This document shows positions 18,941 to 25,813 of a DNA stretch of 64,000 bases, one piece after another. Under the pieces are notes generated by a model. The model was not told where the DNA came from. It saw nothing but the letters and a program-made list of their open reading frames with translations, and made no database searches. Positions within the stretch are counted from its first letter, which is position 1, and every line of letters starts with the position of its first letter. The translations under genes and the position numbers were made by a program. Source of the stretch: Profundibacter amoris (GTDB lineage: Bacteria; Pseudomonadota; Alphaproteobacteria; Rhodobacterales; Rhodobacteraceae); contig NZ_CP032125.1 of NCBI RefSeq assembly GCF_003544895.1, positions 2,060,001 through 2,124,000 on the forward strand, read 5' to 3'.

Positions 18941-19156
18941 ATGGCTTTTACAACAGAATTCCACGGCACCGATGCCGGTATCACAGGCCGCGTTTCGGCC
19001 ATCCTGAAATCCGCGACCGACCGCGTTGCCAACTACCGCCTGTACCGCAAAACAGTGAATGAACTGAGCGCGCTGAGCATGCGGGAACTGGACGATCTGG
19101 GCCTGAACCGCTCGATGATCAAACGCATCGCACTCGAGGCCGCCTACGGCCTGTAA
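18941..19156 (+). CDS. DUF1127 small protein (CcaF1-like)
   Basis: A 71-residue protein whose C-terminal half, NELSALSMRELDDLGLNRSMIKRIALEAAY, is the conserved Arg/Leu-rich DUF1127 (YjiS-like) domain. In Rhodobacter sphaeroides the related CcaF1 is an RNA-binding protein encoded upstream of, and co-transcribed with, the CcsR stress sRNAs. The same order is seen here: the gene is followed within 15 bases by four CCTCCTCCC hairpins. The start MAFTTEFHG is inferred from length; the ribosome-binding site is weak. Confidence 0.85.
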   Translation: MAFTTEFHGTDAGITGRVSAILKSATDRVANYRLYRKTVNELSALSMRELDDLGLNRSMIKRIALEAAYGL

Positions 19157-19168
19157 GAAATTCGGCCC

Positions 19169-19200
19169 GCCTGTTCTTTCTCCTCCCTGAACATGCAGGC
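19169..19200 (+). ncRNA. CcsR/cuckoo-type sRNA hairpin 1
   Basis: GCCTG-TTC pairs with GAAC-ATG-CAGGC (one 3-base bulge), and the loop carries CTCCTCCC at 19180-19187. It is the first of four tandem hairpins exposing an anti-Shine-Dalgarno-like pyrimidine motif, as in the CcsR RNAs of R. sphaeroides. It differs slightly from the others (TCTCCTCCC). Confidence 0.75.
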
Positions 19201-19209
19201 GCGCCGGAC

Positions 19210-19245
19210 CGCGGTGGCACCTACCTCCTCCCGGGTGTCACCGCG
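19210..19245 (+). ncRNA. CcsR/cuckoo-type sRNA hairpin 2
   Basis: A 12-bp stem, CGCGGTGGCACC with GGTGTCACCGCG (one G-T pair), holds CCTCCTCCC at 19224-19232 in its loop. A further hairpin without the motif, CGGGGT/ACCCCG around TATTATT, follows at 19254-19272. The unit is probably processed from a transcript that starts with the DUF1127 gene. Confidence 0.78.
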
Positions 19246-19277
19246 CAAAGATACGGGGTTATTATTACCCCGGATAT

Positions 19278-19313
19278 GCGAAGGGTCTTTTCCTCCTCCC
19301 TGAGGCCCGACGC
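19278..19313 (+). ncRNA. CcsR/cuckoo-type sRNA hairpin 3
   Basis: GCG plus GGGTC pair with GGCCC plus CGC, and CCTCCTCCC at 19292-19300 is in the loop. It is the third tandem copy of the motif. The stem is shorter than in copies 2 and 4. Confidence 0.72.
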
Positions 19314-19321
19314 AAAAACAG

Positions 19322-19362
19322 AACGGCAGTGCCCCTCCTCCCTGGGCGCTGCCGTTTCTTTT
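19322..19362 (+). ncRNA. CcsR/cuckoo-type sRNA hairpin 4 and terminator
   Basis: A 13-bp stem, AACGGCAGTGCCC with GGGCGCTGCCGTT (one G-T pair), holds CCTCCTCCC at 19334-19342 at the top and is followed by TCTTTT. It therefore has the form of a Rho-independent terminator that also displays the motif, and it should end the DUF1127-sRNA transcript. Confidence 0.8.
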
Positions 19363-19729
19363 AGTGCGGTTCGCATTTCATAAAAATAGTGCAACAGATT
19401 TACCTCCGAGGCAGCGGGTGCAAAGCACCTGCGTTCGGTGGGAAATCTGTTTCAATATTATGCGAATTGCACATGCGCCAAACAACACGGACGATCATCG
19501 GCGTCTATCGGTGCACTCTTTGCTAAAGCAAGAAAGCCGAAAAACTTGGGGAGCGTCAGGGCACGCGTATCTCGGACGCCTGCACGGAATGTCGGAATAG
19601 AGTCCATATTACCATTTGCAGCGACTTGCATGAATGTCTACTGTCTTTCTGGTAGCCGAAAAATGTGCCAAGATCAAAACGGGCTCGCTACCGGATAGCC
19701 TGAGGGTGGTATTTGGAAAGATGGGCATC
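19363..19729. other. Gap without recognisable gene
   Basis: About 370 bases with mixed composition. Two overlapping short frames (19364-19600 and 19438-19698) lack a ribosome-binding site and any recognisable domain and are not accepted. A promoter for the following membrane protein may lie here, but none could be fixed. Confidence 0.4.
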
Positions 19730-20191
19730 ATGGGAAAATTTGTGCTTTTGTTTGTTATGGCTTGGTTTTTTTTGGCGTTCTTCGATCTGAATTTTGATCG
19801 CGGAGTTCTTAGAGTTTACACAGCTTCTGAAGCGATCGAATACGACCCCGATGAAGGGAAGCCTAGACTAATTCCACGGGCGGTGATTGAATATCGAGTT
19901 CAAGATGAAAGGGTGGTCAGTCAGGTAGGAGACTTTGTTAACAAATATGAAAACTGCACGGTCTTTGATCGTGACAATTGGACGTGCACATACTCTGATG
20001 ACTCAGCCACATTTGGAGCAAGGCAGGGCGAATACTTCAGCCGATCCAATCTCGAAAAATTCCCTCACCTAGCGAACCTCAGAGATGAGGAAACGCTGTC
20101 TCGATTTGGCTACATCATCCTCCAGTGCAGATGGGATGCTACGGGTGGCATCAATGCCATTATGTGCCTGATAAGACCTTTCACCACATAA
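19730..20191 (+). CDS. Membrane-anchored protein of unknown function
   Basis: A 153-residue protein starting MGKFVLLFVMAWFFLAFF, an N-terminal membrane anchor or uncleaved signal, followed by a charged extracytoplasmic domain with four cysteines (ENCTVFDRDNWTC, ILQCRWD, IMCLI) that could form disulfides. The second of two nearby ATG codons is chosen because GGAAAG lies nine bases upstream. The gene is A+T-richer than its neighbours and has no family I recognise. It stands alone between the sRNA cluster and the Lrp gene. Confidence 0.55.
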   Translation: MGKFVLLFVMAWFFLAFFDLNFDRGVLRVYTASEAIEYDPDEGKPRLIPRAVIEYRVQDERVVSQVGDFVNKYENCTVFDRDNWTCTYSDDSATFGARQGEYFSRSNLEKFPHLANLRDEETLSRFGYIILQCRWDATGGINAIMCLIRPFTT

Positions 20192-20324
20192 ACCTTATGA
20201 GCAACGCGGAACTAAAGCCGACGTTCGCAAGGTCGCAATAAAAGTCAGCTTCGTCCGCATATCTGCCATTTACCCTCTCCGCAGCAACCAACTGCACCCA
20301 ACACCCCCGCACACTCCCCCCCCC

Positions 20325-20777
20325 TCAAGCCCGCTCGTCCTTTGGCGACCCCATCACCACATAAGACGTAATCGAATTCACCTGCGGCACAGTGCCCAGA
20401 ATATCGGTGTGAAAGGTCTTGTAGCTGGCCAGATCCGGCACCTCGACCCGCAGCAGGTATTCGTAAACCCCCGCCACATTGTGACACTCGCGCACCTGCG
20501 GGGCCAAGGCCATCGAGCGCTCGAACGCCTCTTGCGATTTCTTGGTGTGGTCCGACAGGCCCACCGCCACATAAGCACAAAACCCGTTGCCCAGCTTTTC
20601 GCGGTCCACCACGGCGCGGTAGCCCTTGATCACCCCGCGTCGCTCCAACTCCTGCACACGGCGCAAACAGGCCGAGGGCGACAGCGCCACCCGTTCGGCC
20701 AGATCAATATTGCTGATCCGCCCGTCGCGCTGAAGGGCGCGCAATATTTCGTCGCTTTTTGCATCTATTTCAGGCAT
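20325..20777 (-). CDS. Lrp/AsnC-family transcriptional regulator
   Basis: A 150-residue regulator. Residues 1-60 form the winged helix-turn-helix (DEILRALQRDGRISNIDLAERVALSPSACLRR in the usual place), and residues 65-145 the RAM ligand-binding and oligomerisation domain with GVYEYLLRVEVPD. Such proteins sense amino acids. It is transcribed away from a LysE-type exporter 97 bases off, so it probably controls that exporter, as LysG- or Lrp-type regulators often do. The effector is unknown. Confidence 0.9.
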   Translation of the reverse strand: MPEIDAKSDEILRALQRDGRISNIDLAERVALSPSACLRRVQELERRGVIKGYRAVVDREKLGNGFCAYVAVGLSDHTKKSQEAFERSMALAPQVRECHNVAGVYEYLLRVEVPDLASYKTFHTDILGTVPQVNSITSYVVMGSPKDERA

Positions 20778-20874
20778 CTGTTGCTATTCTTTCCGGTAAT
20801 CATGGATATTAGACGCAATATTGCGCCGGTTTTCAAACATAGTTGCCGAACGACTGGAACAAAGGCAACCTGAA

Positions 20875-21474
20875 ATGACACCCGACCTGATCTTCGCCCT
20901 GATCGCCTTTGCGCTGGTCAGCTCCATCACCCCGGGGCCGAACAACCTGATGCTGATGGCCTCGGGCGCCAATTTCGGCCTGAAACGCACCATCCCGCAT
21001 ATGCTGGGCGTGTCGATCGGATTTGTCTTCATGGTGGTGCTGGTGGGGGCCGGACTGGTGCAGGTGTTTGACGCCTATCCGGTCAGCTATACGGTGCTGA
21101 AAGTGGTCAGCGTGTCCTATCTGCTGTATCTGGCGTGGAAAATCGGCTCCAACCGCAAACCACCGAAAGGGGCCAAAACCGGCAGCAAGCCAATGAGTTT
21201 CATACAGGCAGCGGCGTTTCAATGGGTCAACCCCAAGGCCTGGAGCATGGCCCTGACCGCCCTGGGCGTCTACGCCCCGCCCGCGTCAACGCTTGGCGAT
21301 ATCGTGGTGGTGGCCGTGGTTTTCGGCCTTACCAACCTGCCCGCCATATCCCTATGGGTGATGATGGGCCAGCAAATGAGCCGTTTCCTGAACACCCCGC
21401 GCCGGTTGCGGATATTCAACATCACCGCCGGATTGCTGCTGGTGGCCACCTTGTATCCAATCCTGACGTCCTGA
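20875..21474 (+). CDS. LysE/RhtB-family amino-acid exporter
   Basis: A 199-residue inner-membrane protein with six hydrophobic segments and the family signature near the N-terminus (SSITPGPNNLMLMASGANFG), plus FQWVNPKAWSMAL in the middle. The family exports lysine, homoserine, threonine or related amino acids. Its divergent Lrp-type regulator suggests substrate-induced expression. The ATG at 20875 follows AAAGG at suitable spacing and matches the usual length. The substrate is not predictable here. Confidence 0.9.
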   Translation: MTPDLIFALIAFALVSSITPGPNNLMLMASGANFGLKRTIPHMLGVSIGFVFMVVLVGAGLVQVFDAYPVSYTVLKVVSVSYLLYLAWKIGSNRKPPKGAKTGSKPMSFIQAAAFQWVNPKAWSMALTALGVYAPPASTLGDIVVVAVVFGLTNLPAISLWVMMGQQMSRFLNTPRRLRIFNITAGLLLVATLYPILTS

Positions 21475-21531
21475 CCCAAAGGCGTGCCTGCGGCACACAC
21501 TATATTTGGCCCCTTCGGGGCGATGCCGCTG

Positions 21532-21598
21532 GCAGAGGTATTTCGGGCAAGAAGAAGGACCATATCTTCTTCTTGCTCCAAATACCTTCGCTGAAGGC
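21532..21598. repeat. 3'-end intergenic repeat, two inverted copies (A)
   Basis: Two copies of a CTTCTTCTT...AAATACC...GGC element lie head to head: minus copy at 21532-21557, plus copy at 21566-21598. CAAGAAGAAG and CTTCTTCTTG form 10-bp arms around GACCATAT. It sits between the convergent exporter and uvrD genes and could terminate both. Related copies are at 29257, 51321, 53262 and 59761. Confidence 0.65.
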
Positions 21599-21662
21599 AT
21601 CCTGCGCGAGCCCCGACAGGGGCGAAGCGCGGGTCGACGGGCGTCAGCCCGGCGAAACCGGA

Positions 21663-24008
21663 TCAAAACGGCACGTCATCGGCCCGATCCGCCGGCACCA
21701 CAAAGCGCGCAACGATCTTTTTGGCACCGGCGCGCTCGAATTCGATATCCAGCTTGTCACCCTCGATCCCCATCACATAGCCATAGCCGAATTTCTGATG
21801 GAACACCCGTTCCCCCTTGGAAAACGCCGCATTTGCCGTGATGTCGATCACCGCTTTACTGGCCTCGCGCGGTTGCCCCATGCCATGCCCTGCCTTGCGC
21901 GCCTGCATCCGTCGCCAGCCCGGTGAATTATAGGCATCCGCCCGCTGCGCCTTGCCCTCCATCGCCACGCTGGGCGACGCCGCCCCGTATCCGCCGCCAT
22001 AAAGGCCCGGCGGGGTCAGCACCTCGACATGTTCTTCGGGCAATTCGTCAATGAACCGCGAGGGCAGTTGGCTTTGCCACTGCCCGTAAACCCGCCGGTT
22101 GGCGGCAAAGGAAATCGTACACAGCTCCTCGGCCCGCGTAATACCAACGTAAGCCAGCCGCCTTTCTTCCTCCAACCCCTTTAGTCCGCTTTCATCCATG
22201 CTGCGCTGGCTGGGAAACAGCCCGTCCTCCCAGCCCGGCAGGAACACGGCGGGAAATTCCAGCCCCTTGGCCGCGTGCAGGGTCATGATGGTCAGCTTTT
22301 CTTCGGAATCCTCGGAGGCATTGTCCATGATCAGCGCGATATGTTCCAGAAACCCTTGCAGGTTCTCGAACTGCTCCAGCGCCTTGACCAGTTCCTTCAG
22401 GTTTTCCAGCCGCCCCGGGGCTTCGGGCGATTTGTCCTTCAGCCACATGTCGGTATAGCCGCTTTCCTCGAGGATCACCTCGGCCAGTACCACATGGCTG
22501 GCGTTTTCATCCGCAGCCACCCGCGCCCAGCGCGCAAAAGCGCCGACCAGCGCCTGCAACGCCCCCTTGGCCTTGCCCTTGATCTCGCCGGCTTCCAGCA
22601 GCATCCGCGTGGCCATCAGCAACGGCACACCGTTGTCCCGCGCCGCCCGCTGGATGGTTTGCAATGCCTTGTCCCCCACCCCGCGCCGTGGCGTGTTGAC
22701 AATGCGCTCGAACGCCAGATCATCCTCGGGGCTAACCGTAACGCGGAAATAGGCCATCGCGTCGCGGATCTCCATCCGCTCGTAAAACCGAGGCCCGCCG
22801 ATCACGCGGTACGGCAGGCCGATGGTCAAAAACCGGTCCTCGAAGGCGCGCATCTGGTGGCTGGCCCGCACCAGAATGGCCATATCGTCCAGCGACACAG
22901 GCGCCTGCCCACGGGTGCCGCGCTGCATCGCCTCGACCTCGTCCCCGATCCAGCGCGCCTCTTCCTCGCCGTCCCAATGGCCGATCAGCCGCACCTTCTC
23001 GCCCTCGTTCTTCTCGGTCCACAGCGTCTTGCCCAGCCGCCCCTCGTTGGCGGCAATCACGCCAGATGCCGCGCCAAGGATGTGACGGGTCGAACGATAG
23101 TTCTGCTCCAGCTTCACCACCACCGCACCGGGGAAATCGGCCTCGAACCGCAGGATATTGCCCACCTCGGCCCCGCGCCAGCCATAGATAGACTGGTCGT
23201 CATCGCCGACGCAGCAGATATTCCGGTGCCCGCCCGCCAGCAGCCGCAGCCACAGGTATTGGGCGACGTTGGTATCCTGATATTCGTCCACAAGGATATA
23301 TTTGAACCAGCGCCGGTATTGTTCCAGCACATCCGTGTGTTGCTGGAAAATCGTCACCACATGCAACAGCAGATCGCCGAAATCCACCGCGTTCAGGGTT
23401 TTCAGGCGGGTCTGATAGGCGGCATACAGCTCGCCCCCCATGTTGTTGAACGCGCCCGCCTCGCTTGCCGGCACCTTGTCCGGCGTCCATGCGCGGTTCT
23501 TCCAGCCGTCGATCACCGAAGCCAGCGCGCGGGCGGGCCAGCGTTTGTCGTCGATATTCGCCGCCGCTAACAGCTGTTTCAGCAGGCGGATCTGATCGTC
23601 CCTATCCAGAATGGTGAAATTGCTTTTCAGCCCGACCAGTTCGGCATGGCGGCGTAATATTTTGACACAAATCGCATGGAAGGTGCCGAGCCACGGCATG
23701 CCTTCCACGGTTTCGCCCAGCATCTGCCCCACGCGGTCTTTCATCTCGCGCGCGGCCTTGTTGGTAAAGGTCACGGCCAGCACCTCGTTCGGGCGGGCGC
23801 GGCCGGTGTTCAGCAAATGCACGATCCGCGCGGTCAGCGCCTTTGTCTTGCCGGTGCCGGCCCCTGCCAGCATCAGGACCGGCCCGTCCATCGCCTCGAC
23901 CGCGCGGCGTTGTTCGGGGTTCAGCCCGTCCAGATAGGGCGCAGGGCGCGCCGCCATCGCGCGGGCGGCAAGGCCGGTCGGGGCGGGGATATCGTCAGAA
24001 TGGCTCAT
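21663..24008 (-). CDS. uvrD: UvrD/PcrA-family DNA helicase
   Basis: A 781-residue superfamily 1A 3'-5' helicase of excision and mismatch repair. Motifs: Q-motif GLNPEQRRAVEA, Walker A AGAGTGKTKAL, motif II LVDEYQDTN, motif III DDDQSIYGWRGA, motif IV with QNYRST, motif V TLHAAKGLEFPAVF, and motif VI RLAYVGITRAE. The C-terminal region ends with the Tudor-like RNA-polymerase contact segment KGERVFHQKFGYGYV. Length fits UvrD/PcrA. The start follows a poor ribosome-binding site but fits the family. Confidence 0.95.
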   Translation of the reverse strand: MSHSDDIPAPTGLAARAMAARPAPYLDGLNPEQRRAVEAMDGPVLMLAGAGTGKTKALTARIVHLLNTGRARPNEVLAVTFTNKAAREMKDRVGQMLGETVEGMPWLGTFHAICVKILRRHAELVGLKSNFTILDRDDQIRLLKQLLAAANIDDKRWPARALASVIDGWKNRAWTPDKVPASEAGAFNNMGGELYAAYQTRLKTLNAVDFGDLLLHVVTIFQQHTDVLEQYRRWFKYILVDEYQDTNVAQYLWLRLLAGGHRNICCVGDDDQSIYGWRGAEVGNILRFEADFPGAVVVKLEQNYRSTRHILGAASGVIAANEGRLGKTLWTEKNEGEKVRLIGHWDGEEEARWIGDEVEAMQRGTRGQAPVSLDDMAILVRASHQMRAFEDRFLTIGLPYRVIGGPRFYERMEIRDAMAYFRVTVSPEDDLAFERIVNTPRRGVGDKALQTIQRAARDNGVPLLMATRMLLEAGEIKGKAKGALQALVGAFARWARVAADENASHVVLAEVILEESGYTDMWLKDKSPEAPGRLENLKELVKALEQFENLQGFLEHIALIMDNASEDSEEKLTIMTLHAAKGLEFPAVFLPGWEDGLFPSQRSMDESGLKGLEEERRLAYVGITRAEELCTISFAANRRVYGQWQSQLPSRFIDELPEEHVEVLTPPGLYGGGYGAASPSVAMEGKAQRADAYNSPGWRRMQARKAGHGMGQPREASKAVIDITANAAFSKGERVFHQKFGYGYVMGIEGDKLDIEFERAGAKKIVARFVVPADRADDVPF

Positions 24009-24357
24009 GGCGACGTGGGTAAACCATATGGCAGGCGAGATAAAGGGGTGTTCATATTATGTTCTGAAGGCATTCCAGGATGCCATGCGAGAAACAAGCC
24101 CGTTTTGTGAAAATGGCAGCGCCCGACCTGGTGGGCGCAGGACGACATGGTTTTCGAGGATAGAACAGTTGTTTGTTTTCAAGCATATTAACCAGTTGCA
24201 CCGTTGCATAGCGCCCTCCATGGGGAGTGAAGAAGGACCGTGGCCCCTGCGGGGCCGCGTAAGCCTGATGAACGGCACTGTCATTTTTGCAAAATGACGG
24301 GGACAAGTGGATAGGTTGGTCTTCCCCCCTCCCCCGCAACCCGCTAACACTCTGCTC
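24009..24357. other. Gap between uvrD and the hydroxy-acid dehydrogenase
   Basis: This 349-base stretch is mostly filled by MITE-like copy 1. It also holds GGCCCC TGC GGGGCC at about 24242-24256. No gene is supported. Confidence 0.5.
24103..24294. repeat. MITE-like element, copy 1
   Basis: The left end, TTTTGTGAAAATGGC followed by AGCGCCCGACC, is inverted at the right end as GTCATTTTTGCAAAA, followed by TGACGGGGA. The same left end (TTTCGCAGAAATGGC) and flanking TGACGGGGA occur in copy 2 at 25514-25663. The interior AGCGCCCTCC is shared, but this copy has about 40 extra bases before the right end and is more diverged. It has no coding capacity and lies between uvrD and the hydroxy-acid dehydrogenase gene. 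Confidence 0.65.
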
Positions 24358-25497
24358 ATGACCCTGCACAGCACCCACCCTTCGATTGCCGATCTGCGCC
24401 ACCGCGCCCGCAAGCGCATTCCGCATTTCGTGTGGGAGTATCTGGACAGCGCCACAGGCGACGAGGCGACCAAGCATCGCAATCGCAGCGCCCTTGACGA
24501 CATTCTGCTGAAACCCAGCGTCCTGCATGGCGAATTCACCGCCGATCTGACCACATCCCTGATGGGCCGCAGCTACCCCCTGCCCTTTGGCATTGCGCCG
24601 GTGGGTATGTCGGGGCTGATCTGGCCCGATGCGGAACGGGTGCAGGCCGCACTGGCCGCGCAAACCGGCATTCCCTACACCCTGTCCACCGTCGCCAGCC
24701 AGCCGCCCGAGGCGGTGGCAGACCACATCGGCGATCAGGGCTGGTTCCAGCTCTATCCCCCGCGTGATCCGGTGATCCGCGCCGACATCCTGAACCGCGC
24801 CAAAGCGGCCGGTTTCCACACGCTGGTGCTGACGGTTGACGTGCCCGTCGCCAGCCGCCGCGAACGGCAGGTGCGCAGCGGGCTGACCAATCCGCCGCGT
24901 CTGACGCCGCGCCTGCTGGCGCAGGTGGCGCGTTGCCCTGCGTGGGCGCTTGGCACATTGAAACACGGGATGCCGCGTTTGCGACTGATGGAAAGCTATC
25001 AGAAATCCGCCGCCGCGCTGTCGTCCACCGAACATATCGGCTATCTACTGCGCACCTCGCCCGACTGGGATTACCTGCGCGAATTGCGCGCCGAATGGGA
25101 CGGGCCGCTGGTGGTCAAGGGCGTGCTGAACGCCGAGGACGCCCAGCGCCTGCAAAACGAAGGTGCCGATGCCGTCTGGGTGTCGAACCACGCGGGGCGC
25201 CAGTTTGCCGGTGCCCCCGCCAGCATCACCGCCCTGCCCCTGATCCGTGCTGCCGTGGGGCCGGAGTATCCGCTGATCTTTGACAGCGGCATCAAGGGCG
25301 GGCTGGATATTCTGCGGGCCATCGCACTGGGGGCCGATTTCGTAATGCTGGGGCGGGCGTTTCATTACGGCCTTGGAGCGTTTGGCGCCAAAGGAGCCGC
25401 GCATGTGGTGGATATTCTGCGGGCCGATCTGGACTCGAACATGGGACAGATCGGGGCGCGCCGCCTGTCGGATGTGAAACAGCGCCTTTGGTCCTGA
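24358..25497 (+). CDS. FMN-dependent alpha-hydroxy-acid dehydrogenase
   Basis: A 379-residue TIM-barrel flavoprotein of the L-lactate/mandelate dehydrogenase and glycolate oxidase family. It oxidises 2-hydroxy acids to 2-oxo acids. Visible: PFGIAPVGMSGL (FMN phosphate side), WFQLYPPRD, LTVDVPVASRRERQVRSG, VKGVLNAEDA with the conserved Lys, the active-site segment SNHAGRQ with catalytic His and Arg, and IFDSGIKGGLDILRAIALGADFVMLGRAF. The usual SNHGGRQ reads SNHAGRQ here. The substrate is not determined. Repeat elements flank the gene on both sides. Confidence 0.9.
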   Translation: MTLHSTHPSIADLRHRARKRIPHFVWEYLDSATGDEATKHRNRSALDDILLKPSVLHGEFTADLTTSLMGRSYPLPFGIAPVGMSGLIWPDAERVQAALAAQTGIPYTLSTVASQPPEAVADHIGDQGWFQLYPPRDPVIRADILNRAKAAGFHTLVLTVDVPVASRRERQVRSGLTNPPRLTPRLLAQVARCPAWALGTLKHGMPRLRLMESYQKSAAALSSTEHIGYLLRTSPDWDYLRELRAEWDGPLVVKGVLNAEDAQRLQNEGADAVWVSNHAGRQFAGAPASITALPLIRAAVGPEYPLIFDSGIKGGLDILRAIALGADFVMLGRAFHYGLGAFGAKGAAHVVDILRADLDSNMGQIGARRLSDVKQRLWS

Positions 25498-25513
25498 CTT
25501 CATAACCTATGGG

Positions 25514-25663
25514 TTTCGCAGAAATGGCAGCGCCCGACCTGGTGGGCGCGTGGCGCAACGGGTTTGCAATGGATGCGGGTGCAGGCACTCACACATAACG
25601 ACTAAATGCGATGTATCCAAAGCGCCCTCCTGGGGGAGGTCGGGCGCTGTCATTTCTGCGAAA
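25514..25663. repeat. MITE-like element, copy 2
   Basis: A 150-bp element with 26-bp terminal inverted repeats differing at one position. The left arm, 25514-25539, begins TTTCGCAGAAATGGCAGCGC; the right arm, 25638-25663, is its complement with ATGACAG. Subterminal GGTGGGCGC and GCGCCCTCC extend the pairing. The right end is itself a palindrome (GTCATTTC TGC GAAATGAC). It lies just after the hydroxy-acid dehydrogenase and encodes nothing. Confidence 0.75.
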
Positions 25664-25813
25664 TGACGGGGAGAGCTGGAAAATCGACGGTTTTGGTAAA
25701 ACGGGTTTCCCAAACCAAGACACACTCTAGTCAAATCCTTTCCCAAACCTTACAACCCCCTTAAACCCTGTCCTTCGTCAGGGGCGCATCGACCAGACCC
25801 ACAGGGAGGCCAC
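25664..25813. other. Upstream region of pyc
   Basis: About 150 bases with no gene. CAGGGAGG just before the pyc ATG is a strong ribosome-binding site. Together with repeat copy 2 this explains the 316-base gap after the dehydrogenase. No promoter was fixed. Confidence 0.4.

Noticed and set aside
19364-19698. Two short plus-strand frames after the sRNA cluster
   Set aside because: No ribosome-binding site, no domain, and they overlap each other in different frames.
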